Shown: positions 1 to 8,135 of the stretch, piece by piece
Layout: each line of letters starts with the position of its first letter
Numbering within the stretch: the first letter of the stretch is position 1
Assembly (NCBI GenBank): GCA_020860565.1
Contig: JAJBUA010000010.1
Coordinates: 1-53,702 of the forward strand
Length of the DNA: 53,702 nt
Source: Clostridiales bacterium
GTDB lineage: Bacteria; Bacillota; Clostridia; Lachnospirales; Lachnospiraceae
Direction of reading: 5' to 3'
Notes under the pieces: model-generated
Databases searched by the model: none
Told to the model about the DNA's origin: nothing
Seen by the model: the letters and a program-made list of their open reading frames with translations, nothing else
Position numbers and translations under genes: made by a program

Positions 1-17
1 TAATAAGATAATAGGAA

Positions 18-33
18 TGTTTCACGTGAAACA
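18..33. other. parS: parS site (ParB/Spo0J binding palindrome)
   Basis: The 16-bp sequence TGTTTCACGTGAAACA is a perfect palindrome and matches the parS consensus known from Bacillus and other Firmicutes. ParB loads at such sites and they cluster around oriC, so the site suggests an origin-proximal position. It lies in non-coding DNA upstream of the ABC-F gene. Confidence 0.85.
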
Positions 34-95
34 TGATAACAATGGTATTTTCGGATGTTGGCCTGACAAAAGTTTGGTAAACTGATGAAAAAGGC

Positions 96-123
96 TTGCA
101 AATCGGACATTTTCCTGTAAAAT
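96..123 (+). promoter_or_regulatory. Probable sigma-A promoter of the ABC-F gene
   Basis: TTGCAA at 96-101 and TAAAAT at 118-123 are separated by 16 bp. The position leaves a leader of about 100 nt before the ABC-F start. Both hexamers deviate from consensus, so this is a moderate call. Confidence 0.45.
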
Positions 124-226
124 GAAACTTGCGTGGCTATTTAGGCGATCATCCGGATGGGAAAATATGATCTGGAGATGCGTTGAAGAGACAGTTAAAG
201 TTTGATTGATGTAGAAAGGTGTTAAA

Positions 227-1864
227 ATGATCAGTGCGAATGGAGTTACACTTCGATTAGGGAAAAAAGCATTATTTGAAGATGTAAATATCAAATTTAC
301 AGAGGGAAACTGTTATGGCATCATCGGAGCCAACGGAGCAGGAAAATCTACATTTTTAAGAATTCTTTCGGGACAGTTGGAGCCGACAAACGGAGATATC
401 GTGATTACTCCGGGGCAGCGTCTTTCTTTTCTGCAGCAGGACCATTTTAAGTATGATGAATATACGGTACTGGATACGGTTATTATGGGAAATCAGCATC
501 TATATGATGTAATGAAGGAAAAAGATGCAATCTATATGAAGCCGGACTTTACCGATGAAGATGGAATCCATGCGGCGGAACTGGAAGGTGAATTTGCCGA
601 AATGAATGGATGGGAAGCTGAATCTGAGGCAGAGAGCCTGTTAAATGGACTTGGCATAGAAAATGAATACCATTACAGTCTGATGAAGGATCTGATTGGT
701 TCGATGAAGGTTAAAGTCTTATTGGCCCAGGCGTTATTTGGCAATCCGGATATCCTTTTGCTGGATGAGCCGACAAACCATCTGGATCTGGATGCCATTG
801 CCTGGCTGGAAGAATTTCTGATTGGTTTTCAGAACACGGTTATCGTAGTTTCGCATGACCGGTATTTCCTGAACAAGGTGTGTACGAATATTGCGGATAT
901 CGATTATGGCAAAATCCAGCTTTATGCCGGTAACTATGATTTCTGGTATGAATCGAGTCAGCTGATGGTTCGTCAGATGAAGGAAGCAAACCGCAAAAAA
1001 GAAGAAAAAATCAAGGAACTGCAGGAATTTATCCGCAGATTTTCTGCAAACGCTTCCAAATCAAAGCAGGCGACATCGCGTAAGCGTGCTCTGGAAAAGA
1101 TCGAACTGGATGATATCAAACCATCCAGCCGTAAATATCCTTATATCGATTTCCGTCCTTTCCGGGAAATCGGAAATGAAGTTCTGACAGTGGAAAATCT
1201 GACAAAGACGATTGACGGAGTAAAAGTGCTGGATCATATTTCATTTACACTGAATCGTGAGGACAAGGTTGCACTGGTCGGTCCGAATGAGCATGCAAAG
1301 ACAATCCTTTTTAAGATTCTGGCCGGAGAGATGGAGCCGGATGAGGGAAATTATAAATGGGGGCTGACGACAACACAATCTTATTTTCCAAAGGATAACA
1401 CTGCAGAGTTCGACAGCGACGACACGATCGTAGAATGGCTGACTCAGTATTCGGAAGAAAAGGATGTTACGTATGTAAGAGGATTCCTCGGACGCATGCT
1501 GTTTGCTGGTGAAGATGGAGTAAAAAAAGTGAGAATTCTGTCTGGTGGAGAAAAGGTTCGCTGTATGTTGTCCAAGCTGATGATTTCCGGCGCGAATGTG
1601 TTGATGCTTGATGAACCGACTGACCATCTGGATATGGAATCGATTACCGCATTAAATACCGGACTGGTAAAATTTCATGGCGTGCTGATCTTTTCCTCGC
1701 GTGACCATCAGATTGTGCAGACAACGGCAAACCGCATCATGGAAATTATAAACGGTAAACTGATTGATAAAATTACTACTTATGATGAATATCTGGAAAG
1801 TGATGAGATGGCAAGAAAACGTTTCGTATACCAGGTATCAGAAAAGCAGGAGGAAGACGATTAA
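227..1864 (+). CDS. ABC-F family ATPase, YbiT-like
   Basis: A 545-residue soluble protein with two ATP-binding cassettes and no membrane segments, the layout of ABC-F translation factors that act at the ribosomal E site. Cassette 1 has Walker A GANGAGKST (residues 34-42) and Walker B LLLDEPTNHLD near residue 180. The linker contains RFSANASKSKQATSRKR, typical of the YbiT branch. The cassette 1 signature reads IGSMK instead of LSGGE, and YbiT-type proteins are known to be degenerate there. Cassette 2 keeps LSGGEK but has GPNEHAKT as Walker A, DEPTDHLD for the usual DEPTNHLD, and SSRDH where SHDH is expected. The ribosome binding site GAAAGGTG sits just upstream of the ATG. The exact cellular role is unknown. 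Confidence 0.88.
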   Translation: MISANGVTLRLGKKALFEDVNIKFTEGNCYGIIGANGAGKSTFLRILSGQLEPTNGDIVITPGQRLSFLQQDHFKYDEYTVLDTVIMGNQHLYDVMKEKDAIYMKPDFTDEDGIHAAELEGEFAEMNGWEAESEAESLLNGLGIENEYHYSLMKDLIGSMKVKVLLAQALFGNPDILLLDEPTNHLDLDAIAWLEEFLIGFQNTVIVVSHDRYFLNKVCTNIADIDYGKIQLYAGNYDFWYESSQLMVRQMKEANRKKEEKIKELQEFIRRFSANASKSKQATSRKRALEKIELDDIKPSSRKYPYIDFRPFREIGNEVLTVENLTKTIDGVKVLDHISFTLNREDKVALVGPNEHAKTILFKILAGEMEPDEGNYKWGLTTTQSYFPKDNTAEFDSDDTIVEWLTQYSEEKDVTYVRGFLGRMLFAGEDGVKKVRILSGGEKVRCMLSKLMISGANVLMLDEPTDHLDMESITALNTGLVKFHGVLIFSSRDHQIVQTTANRIMEIINGKLIDKITTYDEYLESDEMARKRFVYQVSEKQEEDD

Positions 1865-1926
1865 TCGCATAAACTTTATAATCATAAAGGAATCATTAAA
1901 AAAGATAAGAGATACACTTAAAAAAC

Positions 1927-1955
1927 TTGACTTTCCGGATATATATTGTTATAAT
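1927..1955 (+). promoter_or_regulatory. Strong sigma-A promoter of gdhA
   Basis: TTGACT at 1927-1932 and TATAAT at 1950-1955 with an ideal 17-bp spacer. The predicted start near 1962 gives gdhA a leader of about 100 nt. Confidence 0.85.
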
Positions 1956-1980
1956 TCTTAAGAATGTCGAGAGCAAAGGG

Positions 1981-2018
1981 GCTCCTGCTTATATAAGCAG
2001 GGGCTTTTCTGCCCTTTT
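1981..2018 (+). promoter_or_regulatory. Terminator-like hairpin(s) in the gdhA leader
   Basis: GCTCCTGCTT (1981-1990) pairs with AAGCAGGGGC (1995-2004) around an ATAT loop and is followed by TTTT. A second, overlapping hairpin GGGC-TTTTCT-GCCC (2001-2014), also followed by TTTT, cannot form together with the first. Both lie downstream of the gdhA promoter and upstream of its start codon, so they could attenuate gdhA rather than merely end the ABC-F transcript. Confidence 0.5.
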
Positions 2019-2045
2019 GGCGGATAATCAGAGAAAGATAAATAA

Positions 2046-3398
<1,353 letters not shown>

Positions 3399-3423
3399 AT
3401 TGAAATGTTAAATTGATAAAATG

Positions 3424-3477
3424 AAAAAAGCTGGAAGTATGCTGTCTTGAAAGGAAAGTTTACTTTCAGCTTTTTAA
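3424..3477 (+). terminator. Rho-independent terminator of gdhA
   Basis: AAAAGCTGGAAGTA (from 3426) pairs with TACTTTCAGCTTTT (3461-3474) with one G-U pair, followed by a T run. Confidence 0.8.
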
Positions 3478-3483
3478 TTTTTA

Positions 3484-3512
3484 TTGACTAAGAATGGCGT
3501 TTTCTGTATAAT
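3484..3512 (+). promoter_or_regulatory. Sigma-A promoter of the DUF3881-like gene
   Basis: TTGACT at 3484-3489 and TATAAT at 3507-3512, 17-bp spacer. The predicted transcription start near 3519 fits translation from the GTG at 3556 better than from the ATG at 3529. Confidence 0.8.
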
Positions 3513-3555
3513 CCATTTACAGTAATTGATGTCATTTTTAAAAGAAGGTGATTGT

Positions 3556-4479
3556 GTGCATAGATTTTTACGCAGTATCGGATTCAGCACATATCAAAAA
3601 AGAAGAGATATTTTCGTTTTGCTGGAAAGCCTGGCGGAGGGTGAAAGTAAAAAAAGAAGGATATTGAGCGAAGAAGATTTCAGTCTCTGTGAGATCCGCG
3701 CGGAAGTCGCGCCGGGGATGGGAATAGCAATGATCGGAGAGATTGATGATTCCGGGAAATTTCATCGAGATTCCTATTATCCTTATGTGAATGGAAATGA
3801 CATTTCATCAACAGCAGAGTGTACCATTCAACGGCATACGGATAAGGAAAGTTATGCGGGACTTCTGGATGAAAACAGAGTAGGAATTTCTCTGATATTT
3901 TTCATGAACAATAGTTTTGATTATATAGAGAGGCTTGCTCATCGTGCTGTGAAGCAGCCGGAATCTGTAAAACTGACCGGACTTTCTGTGGAAGGGAAAA
4001 TTTTATTGCCGATTCAGCGGAATCAAAAACAGACAGATCAGTCAAAATTATCGGCGGCAGATCGTAACAGTCTGATGGAAGCGGCAAAAAACGGCGACCA
4101 GAATGCAATTGAAACGCTTACCATCGAGGATATCGATATGTATTCGCAGATTTCCCGCAGAATTATGAAGGAAGATGTATATTCGATTGTGGATTCGAGT
4201 TTCATGCCGAGCGGGGTAGAATGCGACCAGTATTCGATCATCGGAACTATTTTTCATGTAGAAGAAATACAGAACCGCCTGACAGGAGAAATGGTTTATG
4301 ATCTGACCGTTGACTGCAATGATATGATTTTTCATGTGATCATTGCGAAACAGGATCTGTTTGGGGAGCCTAAAGTGGGGAGACGTTTTAAGGGAGCAAT
4401 CTGGATGCAGGGAATTGCAGAATTTGCAGGAGAGGGAATTCTGGATGGGAAAATGCCTGAGCCAGGTGCTGCAATATAG
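3556..4479 (+). CDS. Conserved clostridial protein, DUF3881-like
   Basis: A soluble protein of about 307 residues that I take to be the DUF3881 family, mainly from its opening MHRFLRSIGFS; that match is from memory. No enzymatic motif, signal peptide or membrane segment is visible. I chose the GTG at 3556 because AGAAGGTG lies 5 nt upstream of it; the in-frame TTG (3526) and ATG (3529) fall almost on the predicted transcription start and have no ribosome binding site. The gene is monocistronic between its own promoter and a terminator that runs into the tRNA promoter. Function is unknown. Confidence 0.75.
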   Translation: MHRFLRSIGFSTYQKRRDIFVLLESLAEGESKKRRILSEEDFSLCEIRAEVAPGMGIAMIGEIDDSGKFHRDSYYPYVNGNDISSTAECTIQRHTDKESYAGLLDENRVGISLIFFMNNSFDYIERLAHRAVKQPESVKLTGLSVEGKILLPIQRNQKQTDQSKLSAADRNSLMEAAKNGDQNAIETLTIEDIDMYSQISRRIMKEDVYSIVDSSFMPSGVECDQYSIIGTIFHVEEIQNRLTGEMVYDLTVDCNDMIFHVIIAKQDLFGEPKVGRRFKGAIWMQGIAEFAGEGILDGKMPEPGAAI

Positions 4480-4504
4480 AAAATATAAGGGGAATCATTG
4501 GATC

Positions 4505-4548
4505 AGAGCGAAAAGTCAGAGGATTACCACTTGACGATTCGCTCTTTT
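4505..4548 (+). terminator. Terminator overlapping the tRNA promoter
   Basis: AGAGCGAA (4505-4512) pairs with TTCGCTCT (4538-4545), followed by TTTTG. It ends the DUF3881-like transcript. Its loop and 3' arm contain the -35 box and part of the spacer of the tRNA promoter. Confidence 0.65.
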
Positions 4549-4559
4549 GTTAATATAAT
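4531..4559 (+). promoter_or_regulatory. Sigma-A promoter of tRNA-Arg
   Basis: TTGACG at 4531-4536 and TATAAT at 4554-4559, 17-bp spacer, about 57 bp upstream of the tRNA. Confidence 0.8.
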
Positions 4560-4616
4560 GTAATCGTTCGCAAATTTTGGATAATTTGCATGATTAAAAG
4601 TAGTTTTATAACTGAT

Positions 4617-4690
4617 GTCTCCGTAGCTCAGCAGGATAGAGCGTTCGCCTCCTAAGCGAAAGGCCGGCGGTTCGAATCCGCCCGGGGACG
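4617..4690 (+). tRNA. tRNA-Arg, anticodon CCT
   Basis: A complete cloverleaf of 74 nt without encoded CCA. The acceptor arm GTCTCCG/CGGGGAC has one G-U pair, the D arm is GCTC/GAGC, the anticodon arm TTCGC/GCGAA encloses the loop CTCCTAA, and the T arm GGCGG/CCGCC encloses TTCGAAT. The anticodon CCT reads AGG codons. Integrative-element debris begins a few hundred bases downstream, but no att duplication of the tRNA 3' end was found. Confidence 0.95.
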
Positions 4691-4699
4691 GGAATTTTA

Positions 4700-4757
4700 A
4701 GCGGGAATCTGCTAAGAACGTGTTAGCTGACACGAAAACAGGTTCCGCTTTTTTTAT
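4700..4757 (+). terminator. Terminator downstream of tRNA-Arg
   Basis: AGCGGGAATCTG pairs with CAGGTTCCGCT, enclosing a smaller hairpin with arms CGTGT and ACACG, followed by a long T run. Confidence 0.7.
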
Positions 4758-4785
4758 TTTCTAACGAATGGGGAGAGCAGAATTC

Positions 4786-5072
4786 CAGCTAAGAAAAAAG
4801 GCCCTCCAGCTAAGAAAAGTGTTTGTTGAAGAAACAATAAAGATCAGGGAAAATCAGCCCTGGTCAATCCTTCTAAAATTATCTTTATGTTCAGTCATAC
4901 CTCCTTTGAGCTAAGACCGGTTAGCAGGAAACTGTTCTCTGTCTAAGAAAAATTCCGTTTTGCTAACAGAACGGAATCCTGGTCTTAGCTGTACATAGTC
5001 CGTCTGTTTCTGATGTTTAACAGAATGCAGGCGGGCATTTTTTTGTTTCCGGTCTATGGATACCGGAAACAA
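4786..5072. repeat. Non-coding stretch with AGCTAAGA repeats and inverted repeats
   Basis: No gene is visible between the tRNA terminator and about 5083. CCAGCTAAGAAAA occurs twice, near 4786 and 4806. AGCTAAGACC at 4909-4918 is inverted as GGTCTTAGCT at 4981-4990, enclosing a smaller hairpin ATTCCGTT/AACGGAAT (4952-4978). An 11-bp stem TTGTTTCCGGT/ACCGGAAACAA follows at 5043-5072. The origin is unknown; it may be the edge of the decayed element. Confidence 0.55.
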
Positions 5073-5082
5073 CGCATATTAA

Positions 5083-5666
5083 AGGAGGTTTGCAGGGAAA
5101 ACCTACACAGAAAAGGTAGATGCCGGGGAAGCAATCCTCGCTGTTTGCAAAACGGCTTATGCCGTGGAAGGTTATCCGCTGGGCAGTTATCGGGGATTTC
5201 AGATGGAGTTGTCGTTTGACAGTTTCTCCAAAGAATTCAATATTGCGCTGAAAGGCAGTATGACTCACCGCGTTCCCATCGGCAGCGACGCCAGAGGCAA
5301 CCTGATCCGGCTCGACAATGCGCTGAATCATATTTCCGCGAAAATGGAGCAGGCACAGGAAAACTGGAGACGCTTAAACAGCAGCAGGAAGCAGCGCGGG
5401 AGGAGGTCGGGAAACCATTCCCGCAGGAGGAAGAACTGGCTGAGAAATCCGCACGGCTGGCAGAACTGGATGCTGCCCTCAATATGGAGAACGGTTCTCT
5501 TGTTGAACGGGAAACTGCAGAAACAGGACAGGAATCGGAAGACCGGGAGGAGCGAAACAGCGGTGGCGGAGAGCGCCGTTCTGTCCTGGCAGATTTAAAG
5601 CAGAAGGCTGGCCAGGTGCCGCCGCCCCGCAGGGAGAGTGACCGGAGCAGAGAGGAGGCTTTGTGA
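5083..5666 (+). pseudogene. C-terminal remnant of conjugative-element helicase/methylase, frameshifted
   Basis: The reading frame from about 5083 contains EGYPLGSYRGF and LKGSMTHRVPIGSDARGN, which I recognise as the end of the very large SNF2-helicase/DNA-methylase protein of clostridial integrative conjugative elements. After KMEQAQEN near 5365 the homologous reading (ETLKQQQEAAREEVGKPFPQ) continues in the next frame, as expected from loss of one base in or near an A run. That frame runs to the TGA at 5664-5666. Everything N-terminal, including helicase and methylase cores, is missing. The stop overlaps the mobC start, as in an intact operon. Confidence 0.75.
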
Positions 5667-6004
5667 TGGATGGAGAAAACCGGGATATTTTCCTGAACTT
5701 TCGTGTTTCCGCATCGGAAGCGGAGCGTATCCGGAAAAAGATGGAGGAAAGCGGCATTACCAGTATGAGCGCTTATCTCCGTAAAATGGCGCTGGATGGA
5801 TATTGTGTGAAGCTGGATTATGATTATCCGAAGCAGATCAGTTCCCTTCTCCGGCGCTGCAGTAATAACCTGAACCAATACGCAAAGATTGCCAATACCA
5901 ATGGCAGTATTTACGCTGCTGACATTCAGGACCTGCAGGAGAGACTGGACGAAATCTGGGAGAAACAGAAGGAATCGCTGAAAGCACTTTCTGAAATCCT
6001 GTGA
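5666..6004 (+). CDS. mobC: MobC-like relaxosome accessory protein
   Basis: A 112-residue protein with NFRVSASEAERIRKKMEESG near the start, a ribbon-helix-helix-like DNA-binding segment, then MSAYLRKMALDGY and a conserved NNLNQYAKIAN, all typical of MobC proteins that help the relaxase at oriT. Its ATG overlaps the TGA of the helicase remnant. I prefer this ATG to the GTG one codon earlier. The relaxase gene that should follow is absent, so the protein is probably a functional orphan although its frame is intact. Confidence 0.75.
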   Translation: MDGENRDIFLNFRVSASEAERIRKKMEESGITSMSAYLRKMALDGYCVKLDYDYPKQISSLLRRCSNNLNQYAKIANTNGSIYAADIQDLQERLDEIWEKQKESLKALSEIL

Positions 6005-6132
6005 GCGCGGCAATCAGGCATGGGAAGAAATTTCCATGCTGATACATATTTTTGTTTATATCATTGCAGATTTGCCATTTTCCGGTTACAATCCTGTTAT
6101 AGCAGTTATCGTTGTTGACAGAGGAGCTTAGC

Positions 6133-6399
6133 ATGAATGTAGATTTTATGAAGGATTTTTATAATAAATATTATGAGGATCCGGTTTATGAAGCGACAAA
6201 AGCAGATAAAGAATCTATGTGTGAAAAACATAAACATACAGAGATGGTGAACGAGCTGGCAGTGATTCTTGGCGGGTTTGAGTCGATGGCATGGAAAAAG
6301 TATGAAGAATGCATGATTCAGTTTTATAAAGCAGAGGAAAAGATGATTTTTGACATATATCTTATGGGAGCAATGGACAAGGAAAAGATGCTTCAGTGA
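6133..6399 (+). CDS. Small protein of element origin, possibly DUF6809-like
   Basis: An acidic, Met-rich protein of 88 residues, predicted mainly helical, with no membrane segment. The start at 6133 has GAGGAG 6 nt upstream; the in-frame TTG codons at 6112 and 6115 have no ribosome binding site. The length and the ending IYLMGAMDKEKML recall DUF6809 proteins on clostridial mobile elements, a weak match from memory. It ends just before the ribosome binding site of the CD1845-like gene, so the two are probably cotranscribed. Function is unknown. Confidence 0.5.
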   Translation: MNVDFMKDFYNKYYEDPVYEATKADKESMCEKHKHTEMVNELAVILGGFESMAWKKYEECMIQFYKAEEKMIFDIYLMGAMDKEKMLQ

Positions 6400-6417
6400 G
6401 GAGGGGTGAAAGAAAGT

Positions 6418-6717
6418 ATGAAGCTGTTAAAATTACCGTTAAAATTGATTGTGTTACCAATCGCGTTGGTTGTCACTGTGGCAAAGTGGGCCGGTATATT
6501 TATGACCAGCTTTGCCGTCGCGATTTGCTGTATGCTATCGTGCCTGTGTGTTGTACTTGGTGTCCTCAGTTATCTGATGGGCATCCGAACCGGCTCGGAA
6601 GCGATTGAGGCGCTTGTGATCGGATTTGTAATCTTTCTTTTACCAGTCATGGCAAGCTGGCTGATCGAAAAAGTTGTGTTACTGAATGAAATGCTATGGG
6701 ATTTTATCAAGTCCTGA
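6418..6717 (+). CDS. CD1845-like integrative-element membrane protein
   Basis: A 99-residue protein with two or three hydrophobic segments (about residues 10-55 and 65-82) and the ending WLIEKVVLLNEMLWDFIKS. It resembles the CD1845 family encoded near the mobilization genes of Tn916/CTn-type elements. The ATG at 6418 is preceded by GAGGAGGGG about 11 nt away; a GTG at 6406 directly abuts that site and is less likely. A terminator-like hairpin at about 6743-6775, already inside the downstream repeat, follows it. Confidence 0.6.
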   Translation: MKLLKLPLKLIVLPIALVVTVAKWAGIFMTSFAVAICCMLSCLCVVLGVLSYLMGIRTGSEAIEALVIGFVIFLLPVMASWLIEKVVLLNEMLWDFIKS

Positions 6718-6741
6718 CGAATATATCTACATAAAAGACTG

Positions 6742-6960
6742 AGAGCTGTCCTTTGCGAGAGGGATGGCTTTTTTATGCGCACGTGCGGATATGGAAATTT
6801 TGTAGCTGATGCCGCATCCGGTCTACGCTCCACTTCGGTCGTTGCTAAACGTGTGCCACCGGCACACAGCAACGGCGCGGCGAGTATGAGGCAAAAAGCC
6901 GCCTCCTACTCGATCAGATTTAAAACGAAACGAGGTGAGACTTATCGCGGCAACAAGAAT
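6742..6960 (+). repeat. 219-bp direct repeat, copy 1
   Basis: Nearly identical to 12827-13046, with a handful of substitutions and one 1-bp indel. In order it holds a terminator-like hairpin, a long inverted repeat resembling oriT, and the ribosome binding site plus first codons of a relaxase gene (reading LIAATR). It diverges from copy 2 right after CAACAAGAAT. The two copies enclose the RpiR/PTS/GH4/dehydrogenase cassette. Confidence 0.9.
6840..6874 (+). other. oriT-like hairpin, copy 1
   Basis: CGTTGCT (6840-6846) and GTGTGCC (6851-6857) pair with GGCACAC (6861-6867) and AGCAACG (6868-6874). The result is a 14-bp stem with an AAAC bulge and a 3-nt loop. It lies just upstream of a relaxase start, where oriT is commonly found. 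The nick site is not identified. Confidence 0.5.
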
Positions 6961-6999
6961 GATTCTTCTTCAAGTTTTTTCCGTCGTTATTGGTGTTTG

Positions 7000-7008
7000 T
7001 GTTATAAT
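7000..7008 (+). promoter_or_regulatory. Extended -10 promoter of the rpiR-type gene
   Basis: TGTTATAAT is an extended -10 element (TG-N-TATAAT) about 85 bp upstream of the RpiR start. No convincing -35 box is present. Confidence 0.5.
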
Positions 7009-7090
7009 ATTTTATACAGCATTGTGTTGCAGAAATGATGGGGCACGCAGTCGGAACAGTTACCGGAAAAGACAGTAAAGGAGCAACGAA

Positions 7091-7855
7091 ATGAGACTGG
7101 AAGAATTAGTAAATGACCGCTATTGTAGATTAAATGAAAATGATCTGCTGATCTGGGGTTATATTCAGACACATAAACGGGAGTGCTGCGATATCGCCAT
7201 TGAGGAACTGGCGAAGAAATGCTGTATTTCGAGGACGACGATCTCGCGTTTTACTCAGAAGCTGGGATTTTCAGGCTTTCGCGAATTTAAGATCCGGCTG
7301 CAGATGGAGCGGGAAGGAGATGCGATTCAGCGGGAGATTCTGCTGGATCATGTCTGTAAAAATTTTGAAAAAAGTATCGATGAGGCGAAAAATACAGACA
7401 TGAATTCGATCTGCGAGAGTATTTATTCGGCAAGAAGGCTTTTTGTTTATGGGACGGGAGAGGTCCAGGATGCCGCAGCCAAAATGGTGAAGAGGATGTT
7501 CCTGAATGCAGATAAGCTGTTTGTGGCATTGTATGGCAGAAGTGAGCTGATTATGGCAACAGAAAATCTGGGGCCGGAGGATTTTGTTATGCTGATTTCA
7601 CTTTCAGGGGAAAATGAACTGGCGATCAATGCGGCTAAAAGACTGAAATCACAGGGCGTCAGTACATTATCGATAACAAAACTGAGCGACAATACGCTTT
7701 CCGGCCTGTGTGACAGGAATTTGTATATCCGGACAGATATCCTGATGAACCGGGCAGGAGTGACCTTTGAGACGGGAAGTTCCTATTTCAATCTGATTGA
7801 AATTTTGTGCATACGGTACCTGATGTATATTCGAAAAATAGAAAGTGAGAAATAG
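7091..7855 (+). CDS. RpiR-family sugar-phosphate-responsive regulator
   Basis: A 254-residue regulator. Residues 1-75 form the RpiR-type helix-turn-helix, with CCISRTTISRFTQKLGFSGF as recognition region and FREFKIRLQ after it. Residues about 105-235 form a SIS sugar-phosphate-binding domain (VYGTGEVQDAA, LISLSGENELAINAAKRLK). Such proteins sense a phosphosugar, here probably the product of the adjacent PTS. AAAGGAGCAACGAAATG gives a good start. It is transcribed in the same direction as the PTS operon but separated from it by a 20-bp hairpin and a separate promoter. It is the first gene of the cassette between the two repeats. Confidence 0.9.
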   Translation: MRLEELVNDRYCRLNENDLLIWGYIQTHKRECCDIAIEELAKKCCISRTTISRFTQKLGFSGFREFKIRLQMEREGDAIQREILLDHVCKNFEKSIDEAKNTDMNSICESIYSARRLFVYGTGEVQDAAAKMVKRMFLNADKLFVALYGRSELIMATENLGPEDFVMLISLSGENELAINAAKRLKSQGVSTLSITKLSDNTLSGLCDRNLYIRTDILMNRAGVTFETGSSYFNLIEILCIRYLMYIRKIESEK

Positions 7856-7897
7856 AAAAGCGAGAAACCGGAAACAAAAAGAACAGAGATGTAGGGG

Positions 7898-7942
7898 AAA
7901 TGCCCGAAACGCGGTCTGACATAGACCGCGTTTCGGGCATTT
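7898..7942. terminator. Perfect 20-bp hairpin between rpiR and PTS genes
   Basis: AAATGCCCGAAACGCGGTCT pairs perfectly with 7923-7942 around a 5-nt loop. It probably terminates the regulator transcript. The T tract is poor, with only TTT at the stem end, so an operator or RNA-stability role is also possible. Confidence 0.55.
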
Positions 7943-8023
7943 AGCTTAAAAATCGTGTTCTTAAGTACAGAAAAAGTGAAAAGGAAATAACGCTGTTCAT
8001 CGTCAGTAAATGCGGTGAAAACG

Positions 8024-8052
8024 TTGAATTGACAGGATTTTCCGGGTATTAT
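8024..8052 (+). promoter_or_regulatory. Probable promoter of the PTS operon
   Basis: TTGAAT at 8024-8029 and TATTAT at 8047-8052, 17-bp spacer. The TTGACA at 8029-8034 is only 12 bp from the same -10 box and is not usable with it. Confidence 0.5.
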
Positions 8053-8135
8053 GTACGTGTAAATCAAAGACGTCTTGATGTAACGCAGGAACAAGTGGTT
8101 GTTTACACAGTCAAATCGATATGGGAGGTTTTACC

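Noticed and set aside
22-294. 90-codon open frame on the minus strand over the parS region
   Set aside because: Overlaps the ABC-F start and regulatory DNA, has no ribosome binding site and no recognisable product.
4617-4690. tRNA-Arg 3' end as the attachment site of the element
   Set aside because: No copy of the tRNA 3' sequence was found at the far side of the accessory region, and the integrase remnants lie more than 8 kb away.
5237-6013. 258-codon minus-strand frame across the helicase remnant and mobC
   Set aside because: The plus strand shows clear homology in both genes; the minus frame is Ser/Arg-rich and has no ribosome binding site.
6959-7078. 39-codon frame with one hydrophobic segment after repeat copy 1
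   Set aside because: It could be a small element membrane protein, but there is no ribosome binding site and it overlaps the regulator's promoter.
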